Assembly (NCBI GenBank): GCA_044222045.1
Contig: JBGAOB010000003.1
Location: 1 to 64,000, forward strand
Direction: 5' to 3'
Source of the DNA: JBGAMH01 sp044222045
GTDB taxonomy: Bacteria > Eisenbacteria > RBG-16-71-46
DNA: 64,000 nucleotides
Shown: positions 1 to 8,382 of the stretch, one piece after another
Numbering within the stretch: position 1 is the stretch's first letter
Layout of the letters: each line of letters opens with the position of its first letter
Made by a program: the position numbers and the translations under genes
The notes under the pieces: generated by a model
What the model was told of the DNA's origin: nothing
The model's database searches: none
What the model saw: the letters and a program-made list of their open reading frames with translations, nothing else

Positions 1-1686
1 CACCAGGCGGTGGCCGTCGGGGTGCAGTGCCTGGCTCATGGCGAGACCGTCTCGCAGCAACGACTCGGCACTCTCGACCTTCGAGGCATCCAGATGGATG
101 CCCCCGAGCATCGTCAGGGCGTGCGCGGTCCCCTCGTGCGGGCCCTTCTCGAGCGCGCGCCACATTTCGAGCGCCTCGCGGCCGAGCGAATCCGCGGCCG
201 CCAGGCGGTCCCGGCGCCACTGCGTCTCGGCCAGCAGCGTGAGGTCGCTCGCCAGGTCCTCGTGCCGGCCTCGGTGCACGCGGCGGTGCAGCTCGTAAGC
301 CGAGCGCGCGTGCCGTTCGGCGGCCAGCAGATCTCCGATCTGCAGATACGTTCGGCCCAGCACCTGCTCGATGCCCGCGGCCACGTCGGGCTGTTTCGCC
401 AGCTCGGTGCGCACGCGCTCGGATGTCCGATCGAGAATCTCGCGCAGCAGCGCCGTGTCGCGCCCGCGCGCCACCGACGGCCCCGCGCCCTCGAGCATTT
501 CGCCCAGGAACGCCGCCACCTGCCGCGCCTTGGCGGCTTCGCTGCGCGCACGCAGGAACATCGCCGTGCTCACCACCGCCGCCGCCACGATCGCCACCAG
601 CGCCACCGACGCCGCGGCCACCAGCGGCTTGTGGCGCGCCACCAGCTTGCGCAGCTGGTACGCCGTGCTCGGCGTGCGCGCGAGCACGGGTTGCGAGTTC
701 CGGAAGCGCTCCAGGTCCTCGGCCAGCGCGGCGGCGCTCGAGTAGCGACGCTCGGGCTCCTTGGCCAGCGCCTTGAGCACGATGCTCTGCAGGTCGACGT
801 CGAAGCGGGCCACGCCGCTCGGCGTGTCGCGCAGCGGGCGCGGCTCCTGCTCGCTGATCACGCGCATGGCCTCGGGCAGCGACCCCTTGCTCACTTCGTA
901 CGGCCGCACGCCGGCCAGCATCTCGTACAGGATCACGCCCAGCGTGTACACGTCCGAGCGCACGTCCAGCGCCAGCGCCTCGCCGCGCACCTGCTCGGGG
1001 CTCATGTAGGGCAGCGTGCCGCGGATGGTGCCCACGTCGCTCATCACGCTCATCTGCGAATCGTCGTCGGTGAGCCGCGCCAGGCCGAAGTCCAGCACCT
1101 TCACGCTCAACGCGGCCGCGCTGCCCGCACTCGCGCTGCCGCCGTCGCCGGGCGTGGGGATCACGATGTTCGAGGGTTTCAAGTCGCGGTGGATGACGCC
1201 GCGCTGGTGGGCGTAGTGCACGGCCTCGGCGATGCGGCCGGCCAGCGCCAGCCGGTGCAGCAGTTCGGCGCGGTTCGCCGGTGAAGGGCGGGCCGCCAGG
1301 TAGGCGTCCAGAGTGGGGCCTTCGACCAGCTCCATGGCGAAGTACGGCCGTCCGTCGGGCAGGCGGCCTGCACCGTAGATGGCGCCGATGTCGGGGTGAC
1401 GCAGCCGGCCGAGCGTCTCGGCCTCGCGCCGGAACAGCCGCACGTGCAGCGCGTCGGTGTGCGCGCTGCCGCGGATGACCTTCAATGCGACGCGGCGGCG
1501 CGGCTCCTTCTGCTCGGCCAGGTACACCACGCCCATTCCGCCCTGCCCCAGCACGCCCAGCAGCCGGTAGCCGTCGACCTCGGCGGGCATGCCCTCCAGC
1601 TCGGGCGACGCGGCCCTGCCGGCCGAGGTGTGCATGGTGCGCGTCTGGTCGTGTTCGTCACTGGGCAAGCGTGGCTCATCGGACAT
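1..1686 (-). CDS. Ser/Thr protein kinase with TPR tail (3' end beyond window)
   Basis: A Hanks-type Ser/Thr kinase read on the minus strand from ATG at 1686. No stop occurs before the window edge, so the C terminus is missing. Residues 43-55 hold the glycine-rich loop (GQGGMGVVY), followed by the VALKV lysine near 69, HRDLKPSN at about 166, a DFGLA magnesium loop at 199 and a GTLPYMSPEQ activation segment near 223. A single hydrophobic helix at about 355-378 predicts a membrane anchor. The following part is alanine/arginine-rich with TPR-like helical pairs (for example LADAERHARSAYELHR-type repeats), the usual architecture of kinases that pair with ECF sigma factors. The N terminus lacks a signal peptide, so the kinase domain is expected in the cytoplasm and the TPR part outside it. 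The substrate is unknown. Confidence 0.92.
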   Translation of the reverse strand, partial: MSDEPRLPSDEHDQTRTMHTSAGRAASPELEGMPAEVDGYRLLGVLGQGGMGVVYLAEQKEPRRRVALKVIRGSAHTDALHVRLFRREAETLGRLRHPDIGAIYGAGRLPDGRPYFAMELVEGPTLDAYLAARPSPANRAELLHRLALAGRIAEAVHYAHQRGVIHRDLKPSNIVIPTPGDGGSASAGSAAALSVKVLDFGLARLTDDDSQMSVMSDVGTIRGTLPYMSPEQVRGEALALDVRSDVYTLGVILYEMLAGVRPYEVSKGSLPEAMRVISEQEPRPLRDTPSGVARFDVDLQSIVLKALAKEPERRYSSAAALAEDLERFRNSQPVLARTPSTAYQLRKLVARHKPLVAAASVALVAIVAAAVVSTAMFLRARSEAAKARQVAAFLGEMLEGAGPSVARGRDTALLREILDRTSERVRTELAKQPDVAAGIEQVLGRTYLQIGDLLAAERHARSAYELHRRVHRGRHEDLASDLTLLAETQWRRDRLAAADSLGREALEMWRALEKGPHEGTAHALTMLGGIHLDASKVESAESLLRDGLAMSQALHPDGHRLV

Positions 1687-1773
1687 GGTCGCTCCACGTG
1701 GGGGTGCGCGATCGTGTTCGGCTTCCGGAACGGCGGGTGCGGCCGGTGCAGCGGGTGTGGCGGGTGCGGTCCT

Positions 1774-2250
1774 CTACCCTCGCCGCGCGGCTTCGATCGC
1801 GGCGATGTCGATCTTCTTCATGGGCATCATCGCTTCGAACGCGCGCCGTGCTTCGTCGCCGCCGGCCGAGAGCGCGTCCATGAGCACGCGCGGCGTGATC
1901 TGCCACGACACGCCCCAGCGATCGCGGCACCAGCCGCACGCGCTCTCCTGCCCGCCGTTGCCGACGATCGCGTTCCAGTAGCGGTCGGTCTCCGCCTGGT
2001 CGTCGGTCGCGATCTGGAACGAGAACGCCTCGCTGTGCTTGAACGTGGGCCCGCCGTTGATGCCGAAGCACGGCACGCCCGAGACCGTGAACTCCACCGT
2101 GAGCACGTCGCCCGCCTTGCCGTCGGGATAGTCGCCGGGCGCGCGCACCACGCCGGTCACGCGCGAGTCGGGAAACGTGGCGGCGTAGAAGCGCGCGGCC
2201 TCCTCGGCATCGTGGTCGAACCACAGGCAGATCGTGTTCTTGGGTCGCAT
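1774..2250 (-). CDS. VOC family protein (PhnB-like)
   Basis: A 158-aa protein of the vicinal oxygen chelate fold, closest in pattern to the PhnB / '3-demethylubiquinone methyltransferase-like' group. It opens with the family's typical beta strand (TICLWFDHDAEEAARFY) and the FYAATFPDS segment, then GINGGP and the conserved GWCRDRWGVSWQI segment near the end. These proteins are often annotated as enzymes, but most have no demonstrated reaction, so none is assigned. It lies 87 bp upstream of the kinase on the same strand. A DUF1801-like gene precedes it, a combination often seen together in bacterial genomes. The ATG at 2250 is the only start that preserves the first strand. Confidence 0.85.
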   Translation of the reverse strand: MRPKNTICLWFDHDAEEAARFYAATFPDSRVTGVVRAPGDYPDGKAGDVLTVEFTVSGVPCFGINGGPTFKHSEAFSFQIATDDQAETDRYWNAIVGNGGQESACGWCRDRWGVSWQITPRVLMDALSAGGDEARRAFEAMMPMKKIDIAAIEAARRG

Positions 2251-2444
2251 GGGCGTGCTCCTGGTCGAGGTCGAGGCGAACGGATCGGCCCGGGTCGGCC
2301 GCTGGCCGGGTCATGGGACAAGTCGCAGCCGGATCGCGGGGAGCCGGGTCGTGCATCGGGAGCACTCGAACGGTGCGCGCACTGTGCCCGGAGGTGCGCC
2401 GGGGCGCAATGACTCTCTCGCAAAGCGGCGGCGAGCGCGGCTCG

Positions 2445-2930
2445 TCAGCGTTTCCGAGCGCCTCGGCCGGCCGCCGCCCGGCTCGCACGCTTCTTCTGCG
2501 ACTCGGCGCGGACGATCACCTCGCCCGCCTTGCCCGCCTTCGGAGTCACCCCGGCCAGCTTCAGCGCAGCCACCATCAGCGCCTGGATCTCCGGGCGGTC
2601 GAAGTCCGCGGCCTTGCCCAGCACGACGTGCCGCACCGTGGCGGTCCCGCGCAGCAGCTTGTTCGGGTCGGCGGCCTTCAGCGACACGCCCTTCGAGAAG
2701 AACAGCTTCACCTCGCCCGGGTAGAGCCCCATCGAGCACACGCCTTCGTAGCCGTTCTCGCTGGGTGCATACGCGATCACGAGCGCGTCCTGGTTCTCGT
2801 ACCGGTAGACGATCTCGTTCAGGCCCGGCAGCCGCTTGCGCAGCTTCGCGCGCAGCGCCTTCCCGAACTTCGCCATCGCGGGCTCGTACATCGCGAAGTA
2901 GCTCGCCAGCTGCTCGTCGGTGCTCGTCAC
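2445..2930 (-). CDS. DUF1801/YdhG-like protein
   Basis: A protein of about 161 aa similar to the DUF1801 (YdhG/CyaY-fold) family, whose biochemical role is not known. Visible family traits are a helical N terminus, the LPGLNEIVYRYENQDALVIAY stretch, the VKLFFSKG motif and a lysine/arginine-rich tail. I chose the GTG at 2930 rather than the ATG 30 bases upstream, because an AGGAGA Shine-Dalgarno sequence (complement of 2938-2943) sits seven bases before this GTG. The longer version would place that site inside the reading frame and add ten residues without homology features. It is transcribed in the same direction as the VOC gene downstream and may be cotranscribed with it, although the gap is about 195 bp. 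Confidence 0.75.
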   Translation of the reverse strand: MTSTDEQLASYFAMYEPAMAKFGKALRAKLRKRLPGLNEIVYRYENQDALVIAYAPSENGYEGVCSMGLYPGEVKLFFSKGVSLKAADPNKLLRGTATVRHVVLGKAADFDRPEIQALMVAALKLAGVTPKAGKAGEVIVRAESQKKRASRAAAGRGARKR

Positions 2931-3076
2931 GTGCGGATCTCCTGGAGGTTGAAGGTGCACGGCACCCTACCGGCCGGGGCCACGGCGCGTCCACGCCCGA
3001 GCGCGTGGCCCGGCCTCCGAAACCCGCGCGACCGGACCCTTCTTCGCGCGGATGCGGGCGTGCCAGCGTGCGCCGC

Positions 3077-3487
3077 ATGTTCACCCTTCCCGTGCTCATC
3101 GGCGTCGCGCTCGCGCCCGTCATCGTCGGGCTGGGGCGCCTGTCGGGCCTCGATCGCGATCGCGCCATGTACCCGGTCTCGCTCATCGTGATCGCGGCGT
3201 ACTACGTGCTCTTCGCCACGATGGGCGGCTCGCAGGCGCTGATCGCGGAGTTGATCGCGGCGATGGTCTTCGTCGTCGTCGCGATCGTCGGCTTTCGCAC
3301 CAGCCTGTGGTGGGTCGCGGCCGGGATCGCCGGTCACGGCGTGTTCGACTGGGTGGTGCACCCGCGCCTGATCGCGAACCCGGGCGTGCCCGCGTTCTGG
3401 CCGGGCTTCTGCGGATCGATCGACGTGGCGCTCGGCGTGCTCGTCGCGATCCTCCTGCTCCGCCGCGCGATTCCCGCGCGCGGCTGA
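3077..3487 (+). CDS. small four-helix membrane protein (possibly DUF6010-like)
   Basis: A 136-aa integral membrane protein with about four hydrophobic helices: residues 3-20, 36-52, 58-78 and 118-132. Between helices three and four lies a polar stretch with a GHGVFDWVVHP motif. This pattern of a small four-helix protein with an HG..D...H motif resembles the uncharacterised DUF6010 family, but the assignment is tentative and no function is proposed. The ATG at 3077 is the first methionine that directly precedes the first helix. It is divergent from the DUF1801-like gene, with about 145 bp between the two starts, so the two promoters would have to share that stretch. Confidence 0.7.
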   Translation: MFTLPVLIGVALAPVIVGLGRLSGLDRDRAMYPVSLIVIAAYYVLFATMGGSQALIAELIAAMVFVVVAIVGFRTSLWWVAAGIAGHGVFDWVVHPRLIANPGVPAFWPGFCGSIDVALGVLVAILLLRRAIPARG

Positions 3488-3745
3488 GCGCCGCGGCGAC
3501 GCGCCCTCGACCCGCGCGGGGTGACGACGGGCCCGCTCACCGCTTCGGGGGCGCGGCGCTGGGCGCCGCGGGATTCCCGCCCGCTGCCGCCGCGACCCTC
3601 GACTCGATGTCGGCTCTCGTGTTGGAGGCGTCGACGGCCGCGCCCACCCCGCGTGCTGCCGGAGGAGTTTTCGATTGCCGGCTGCGCGGAGCGGCTGGGA
3701 CCATGGGGCATGGTCGCCCGACTCGCCCCCCTCACGGAGGTCCCC

Positions 3746-4486
3746 ATGCGTCGCTCCGCCCTCGCCGTCTCATTCGTCGCGCTCGCGATCGTGGCTTCGC
3801 TCGCCCCTCGCGCACACGCGGCACCCTGCACGCCCGCTTCGTGCACGGGCACGTTCCAGGGCGTCACGTTCGAGTCGCTCGCGCCGGGCTCGCTCGTGGA
3901 AGGCCTCGGCACCGTCGCGCCCACGCTCGCCATCACCAGCGTGCCGTGGGCGTTCGGCTCGGGCTGCCCGGTGGGCGCCACGCGCGTCATCGAGGAACTC
4001 AACGTGGTTCCGTTCAGCAGCTACAGCACCGCTTCGGGCAACAACGGCTGCCTCGACGGCGTCCACGGCATGGGGCATCCGTCGAACTGCGTGCTCGACT
4101 ACGACTTCACGTTCGCCCCGGGCGTCACGGTGGGGTGCTTCTCGATCAAGCTGGTGGACTTCGGCGACTACTACCCGTACGGCGGCACGGTGCACGGCGC
4201 CACGCTCACGGCCTACGACGCGAGTCACGCGGTCGTCGCGGTGGCGCCGCTCGCCGGTGGCGCGGCGGTCGACAGCACCAGCGGCGACGCGTGCCTCAGC
4301 CAGGCGGGCCTGCCGGGCAACTTCGTGCTGTCGGTGGCTGGCGCGGGCATCACGCGCGTCGAGCTGCGCTTCGGGCCGAGCCCGGATCCCAACGTGGGCT
4401 TCGATTCGATCGCCTGGTGCGAACTCACCGCGCCCACGGCGGTGACGCGGCGGACGTGGGGACGGGTGAAGACGCTCTACCGGTGA
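3746..4486 (+). CDS. secreted protein of unknown function
   Basis: A 246-aa exported protein. A Sec signal peptide (hydrophobic core from about residue 6 to 18, then AHAA) is followed by a mature part with several cysteines (CTPASC near the start, CPVG, CLDG, CVLDY, CFSI, CLSQ, CEL). This is consistent with disulfide bonding outside the cytoplasm. A motif such as YYPYGGTVHGATLTAYD suggests a beta-sandwich of the kind that describes a large decorated surface. I do not recognise a named family. The ATG at 3746 is preceded by GGAGG (3736-3740) with a five-base spacer. It lacks the C-terminal FlgD-like sorting domain that most exported proteins here carry. It converges on the repeat protein at 4563-7919, with a strong hairpin between them. 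Confidence 0.8.
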   Translation: MRRSALAVSFVALAIVASLAPRAHAAPCTPASCTGTFQGVTFESLAPGSLVEGLGTVAPTLAITSVPWAFGSGCPVGATRVIEELNVVPFSSYSTASGNNGCLDGVHGMGHPSNCVLDYDFTFAPGVTVGCFSIKLVDFGDYYPYGGTVHGATLTAYDASHAVVAVAPLAGGAAVDSTSGDACLSQAGLPGNFVLSVAGAGITRVELRFGPSPDPNVGFDSIAWCELTAPTAVTRRTWGRVKTLYR

Positions 4487-4497
4487 GCGGACGACAG

Positions 4498-4535
4498 GCG
4501 GAGGGCCGCGCGGCGTGCAACGCGCGGCCCTCCGC
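4498..4535. terminator. bidirectional hairpin between convergent genes
   Basis: An inverted repeat with perfectly complementary arms of about 14 bases (arms at 4498-4511 and 4522-4535; core CGGAGGGCCGCGC and its complement) and a ten-base loop. It begins 12 bases after the stop of the secreted protein gene and 27 bases beyond the stop of the converging repeat-protein gene. There is no clear U-tract, as expected for a high-G+C genome. A role as shared transcription terminator is inferred from position and stem strength. Confidence 0.6.
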
Positions 4536-4562
4536 GGCTCGTTCCCCTCGACACGATCCGCG

Positions 4563-7500
4563 TCACTGCACGACGACCGCCCTCGCGGTGCGCCGACTCT
4601 CTCCCTGGATCAGTCGCACCCAGTAGAGCCCGGCAGGCAGCGCGCGCTGTTCGGCCAGGTTCACGACGTGCCGGCCGGCGCCGAGCGTGCCGACTTCGCG
4701 CTCGAGCACCCGTCGCCCGATCACGTCGGTGAGCTCGAGCCGCGCGGGCGCAGGAGTCGGGAGAACGAAGCTCACGCGCAAGGCTCGTCCGCTCGAGGGA
4801 TTCGGCTGGAGGCCGTCGAGCGCCAGCACGAGCGGTGCTCCCCCGGGAACGTCCGTGGTGCCGGCGGGCGTCACGAGCGCGAAGGCGCTTTCGTTTCCGT
4901 TCACGTCCAGCGCGCTCAGCTTGTAGAAGCTCCCCGCGGGGCCGGCATCGGCGTAGCTCGTGCCGATCTGCGTCGCGATGCGGTTCGCGGGCGACGGCGT
5001 GAACGAGCCGGTCGTCCCCCGATAGAGCGCGTACGAGCCCAGGTCGTGCTCGGCGTTCGCCGTCCACTGCAGGTGCGTCGCGCCGCCCGAGTACGCGGCG
5101 ACGAAAGCCGTCGGGGCCGCCGGGGCGAGGTTGTCCACCGATTGCGCGCTGATGGGTGTGCTGATGTACCAGATCGATGGCGTCGTCGTGTGCGCCGTGA
5201 CCACGAAACTGTTGGGCGCGCTGTTCGACACCGTCGGCACGGCCACGATGTACTGCCCCTGCTGCAGCGCGGGCAAGCTGGCCACCAGCTCCCAGGTTCC
5301 CGCGGGGAACACCGCCGCGCTCTCCGCGGGGCGCGCGCGGCTCGCCGTGACCAGCAGTCGGCCGCCGGCCGGCCCGGCGTCGAGCTCGGGCGGCAGTTGC
5401 TTCGCGATGCGCGCGATGTCCTCCGCGGACGCGGTCGCGCTCGCGTCACTCACGGCCAGCGTGCCGGGCACCTTCCGCCACACGCCGTAGAGCGAGATCG
5501 GCGTGGTGGCGGCGGCCAGGTCGAGCAGCGAGCGACCGATGGTCAGGCGCAGCCATCCGCCCTGATCCGCCGGGATGTCGACCAGGCTCACGATCGCGGG
5601 CTCGGGTCCCTGCGGGCCGACCCGGACATGCCCGCCACCTTCGGAGGGGAACGCACTGATGAACGTGCCGTGGACGGCGTCCTCGACCGGCTGGGCGAGG
5701 CCGGTGGAGGAAGACTGTCCGACCAGGCTGTTCGCGGCGCTGATCACGCCGACGACGCCGGCGGTTCCATTTCCCCACGTCGCCGCGCCGGCATTCGTGT
5801 TCGGGCCGTCGTCCCAGCCAGCGCTGCTGACGACGTAGTTGCCATCGGAGAGCGGCTTCACGACTCCGACGAAGTCTCCGGCATGGGAACCGACGAGACT
5901 GTTGGAGGGGCCGACAGGCCCGACCGTGCCCCCCGCACCGTTACCCCACGTCACCGCGCCGGCATAGAGGGCACCGCTGTTCGACCAGCTCTGACTCATG
6001 ACGACGTAGTTGCCGTTGGTGAGCGCGAGCAGGCCGTCTCCAACGCGATCGCCGCCGACGGTGCCCAGCAGGCTGTTGCCCGCATGGATCGGGCCGGTGC
6101 CTCCACCCGTTCCACTGCACCATGTCACGGCGCCCACGTCGGTGACCGCGAAAACCGCGTTGTCCCAGACCGGGCTCGGGACCACGTAGTTGCCGTTGGA
6201 AAGCGCGGCCACGGCCGATGCGCCCACCTGGTCGGTCGCCGAACTCCCGACCAGGCTGTTCGCCGCCGACACCACACCCACCACGCCGCCGGTTCCGTCT
6301 CCCCACGTCACGGCGCCGGCCAACGGGACTGCGCCGTTGCTCCAGCTCGGGCTGCGCACCACGTAGTTGCCGTTCGTGAGCGCGGTGACGCCGCTACCGC
6401 CGACTTTGTCGTAAGCCTGCGATCCCACGAGGCTGTTCCAGGGTCCGACCGGACCGGCAAGGCCCGTGGCGCCATTGGCCCAGGTGACGGCGCCCACGTC
6501 GGTCGGTGCACCCTGCTCCCAGTTGGGACTCGCGACGACGTAGTTGCCGTTCGTCAACGCGGCCACCTGCGTGCCGACGAAGTTGTCGGCTCCCCCCCCG
6601 ACCAGGCTGTTGGCGGCGGAGATCGTGCCCACGACCCCGCCCGAACCGCTCACCCACGTCACCGCGCCGGCATTGGCGAGCGGGCCGTTGTCCCAGAACG
6701 GGCTCGCCAGGACGTAGTTTCCGTTCGCGAGCACGGTCACTCCGTACGAACCGACCTGATCGCTCGCGGTGGTGCCGACGAGGCTGTTCGCGGAGGAGAT
6801 CGCGCCGTGCACACCACTCGCGCCATTTCCCCAGGTGACGGCGCCCGCGCCGGCGAGGGCGCCGTTGCTCCACTGGTTGCTTCCCACGACGTAGTTGCCG
6901 TTCGGAAGCGGCGTCGCGTACGAGCCGACCGCGTCGTTGAGGGTCGATCCGACGAGACTGTTCGCAGCGGAAAGCGGACCGACCGTGCCGCCCGATCCGT
7001 TCCCCCAGGTCGCCGCGCCCGCGTTCTCGATGGCACCGTTGTCCCAGTAGCTGCTGAGGACGACGTAGTTGCCATTGGCGAGCGCTACCAAGCCCGTGCC
7101 GCTGAGGTAGTCGTAGGTCGTGGAGCCCACGAGGCTGTTCCCGGCGGTGACGACTCCGGTGACTCCGGTCGCCCCGCTCCCCCAGGTCACCGCACCGGCG
7201 TCGACGAGGGCGCCATTGTCCCAGTAGGGATTCGACACGACGTAGTTGCCATTGGCGAGCACCAGGACGGCTCCGCCGTGGTCGTAGTTTGTCGAGCCCA
7301 CGAGGCTGTTGGCGGAAGTGACGGCGCCCTTCACGCCACTCGCGCCATGACCCCAGGTAACCGCGCCGGCTTCCATGGCGGCGCCATTCCGCCAGTAGGG
7401 GCTCGTCACGACGTAGTTGCCCCCGGGGAGCGCCGTGACGGCCAGCCCGACGAAATCACTCGTGTTCGAGCCCACGAGACTGTTCGCCGCGGACACGATC

Positions 7501-7919
7501 CCCGATACCCCCAGCGTGCCGCTCCCCCAGGTCACGGCGCCGGCATCGGTGTTCGCGCCGTTGTCCCACAGCGGGCTCTCGACGACGTAGTTGCCGTTGG
7601 CGAGTGCGGTGACCCCGCCGGACCCGACTCGATTGCCGGCGGCGGAGCCTCGGAGCGTGCTGATCAGGGCCCCGGTGCCTCCATTGAAGAGGTACACGGC
7701 TCCTGCGTTCGTGCCGCCCGCGTCGTCGTAGGACGAGGTGATCACCACGTTGCCCGTGCTCAGCACGACCACCGTGGCCCCGAACTGGTTACCGGGGGCG
7801 GGATTCGGATCGACGAACTCCTGGAACGCCGCGGTCGCGAGCGCACCCTCCGGCATCAGCAGGTTCGCGAGTAGGAGCACACCCTGAAGTGCAAGACGCT
7901 GGGGACTCGACTGGCGCAT
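4563..7919 (-). CDS. exported 1118-aa tandem-repeat protein with Fn3 and sorting domains
   Basis: A large surface or secreted protein. A signal peptide (hydrophobic core to about residue 28) is followed by a short FG-GAP-like strand, then 11 clear copies plus one degenerate copy of a 58-residue repeat with consensus NGNYVV.SP.WDNGA...AGAVTWG.G..G..G..SAANSLVG. This resembles the repeat family called DUF5650 in Pfam, stated from memory. After residue about 745 come a stretch without repeats, a fibronectin-III-like region (LQWTANAEHDLGSYALYRG) and a C-terminal FlgD-like sorting domain (QPNPSSG ... VIGRRV ... LPAGLYWVRL). I chose the ATG at 7919: GGAGG lies just upstream and the signal peptide starts there, while the ATG 57 bases earlier adds a non-signal extension. 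It is likely attached to or released from the outer surface; ligand unknown. Confidence 0.88.
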   Translation of the reverse strand: MRQSSPQRLALQGVLLLANLLMPEGALATAAFQEFVDPNPAPGNQFGATVVVLSTGNVVITSSYDDAGGTNAGAVYLFNGGTGALISTLRGSAAGNRVGSGGVTALANGNYVVESPLWDNGANTDAGAVTWGSGTLGVSGIVSAANSLVGSNTSDFVGLAVTALPGGNYVVTSPYWRNGAAMEAGAVTWGHGASGVKGAVTSANSLVGSTNYDHGGAVLVLANGNYVVSNPYWDNGALVDAGAVTWGSGATGVTGVVTAGNSLVGSTTYDYLSGTGLVALANGNYVVLSSYWDNGAIENAGAATWGNGSGGTVGPLSAANSLVGSTLNDAVGSYATPLPNGNYVVGSNQWSNGALAGAGAVTWGNGASGVHGAISSANSLVGTTASDQVGSYGVTVLANGNYVLASPFWDNGPLANAGAVTWVSGSGGVVGTISAANSLVGGGADNFVGTQVAALTNGNYVVASPNWEQGAPTDVGAVTWANGATGLAGPVGPWNSLVGSQAYDKVGGSGVTALTNGNYVVRSPSWSNGAVPLAGAVTWGDGTGGVVGVVSAANSLVGSSATDQVGASAVAALSNGNYVVPSPVWDNAVFAVTDVGAVTWCSGTGGGTGPIHAGNSLLGTVGGDRVGDGLLALTNGNYVVMSQSWSNSGALYAGAVTWGNGAGGTVGPVGPSNSLVGSHAGDFVGVVKPLSDGNYVVSSAGWDDGPNTNAGAATWGNGTAGVVGVISAANSLVGQSSSTGLAQPVEDAVHGTFISAFPSEGGGHVRVGPQGPEPAIVSLVDIPADQGGWLRLTIGRSLLDLAAATTPISLYGVWRKVPGTLAVSDASATASAEDIARIAKQLPPELDAGPAGGRLLVTASRARPAESAAVFPAGTWELVASLPALQQGQYIVAVPTVSNSAPNSFVVTAHTTTPSIWYISTPISAQSVDNLAPAAPTAFVAAYSGGATHLQWTANAEHDLGSYALYRGTTGSFTPSPANRIATQIGTSYADAGPAGSFYKLSALDVNGNESAFALVTPAGTTDVPGGAPLVLALDGLQPNPSSGRALRVSFVLPTPAPARLELTDVIGRRVLEREVGTLGAGRHVVNLAEQRALPAGLYWVRLIQGESRRTARAVVVQ
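5690..7763 (-). repeat. 174-bp coding tandem repeat, about 12 units
   Basis: An in-frame tandem array within the 1118-aa protein. The unit is 58 codons (174 bp), with 11 clear copies and one diverged copy at the N-terminal end. At the DNA level each unit carries a near-identical GACGTAGTTGCC stretch on the plus strand (the NGNYVV codons), while the parts between are more variable. The copies are diverged enough that the array appears old rather than freshly amplified. Confidence 0.85.
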
Positions 7920-8382
7920 GGGTTCCTCCGTTGACGGGAGCGTGGCGGCAGACACGGGTGAGCAGACGACAGGCACATTGATGTAAACGCCCGGATCGCA
8001 CCCCGATCACAGGAAATCACCCGACCGGGCGGAGCGCCGCATGGGTGGGTTGCCCCGGAGCCGTCGTCCGGGCCCGCGCACGTCGCCAGCGTCGCCGAAC
8101 GGCACCCTTCGAACCACCACCCCGCGAACCTGCCCGCGCGGGTCGCCGCCGGCGATTGGGTCTGGAGGGTCTCGAACTCGCCGGTGACGATCCCGAGCCA
8201 CGTGGCTCGGAGTGCCGCTCAGCGTGTTCGGCCGGCGCGGCTCCGACGTAGGAGCCTACGTGAACGAGCCCGACCGGCTCCGGCGGGAGGGGGGACTTCG
8301 CCTGGCTCGGCGCGCCGATGCGGACGCCTCGCCGCCGGCAACGACCCCACCGAATCCCCGAACTGCCCCGTTGGAGGTGGCC
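7920..8382. other. divergent intergenic region, 463 bp, no gene seen
   Basis: No convincing coding sequence lies between the divergent starts at 7919 (minus) and 8383 (plus). Short reading frames here have no recognisable features. The region should hold promoters for both genes. It contains a perfect short inverted repeat at 8246-8261, described separately. No clear -35/-10 pair could be picked by eye in this composition. Confidence 0.6.
8246..8261. promoter_or_regulatory. palindromic site ACGTAGG-AG-CCTACGT
   Basis: Seven-base perfectly complementary arms separated by two bases, nested in a further GGCTCC...GGAGCC inverted repeat at 8239-8256. It lies about 120 bp upstream of the tail-fibre-like gene at 8383. 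Size and symmetry fit a dimeric regulator's operator, but there is no candidate regulator next to it, so the role is a guess. Confidence 0.3.

Noticed and set aside
5690..7763. Regular spaced repeats resembling a CRISPR array
   Set aside because: The 174-bp period is in frame, continuous and coding; there are no short identical repeats with unique spacers and no cas genes.
4515..7874. Very long plus-strand open frame antisense to the 1118-aa repeat protein
   Set aside because: Its translation is arginine-rich, lacks any domain and mirrors the codon bias of the minus-strand gene, which has a signal peptide, repeats and a sorting domain. It is an antisense shadow, as are several other long open frames here.
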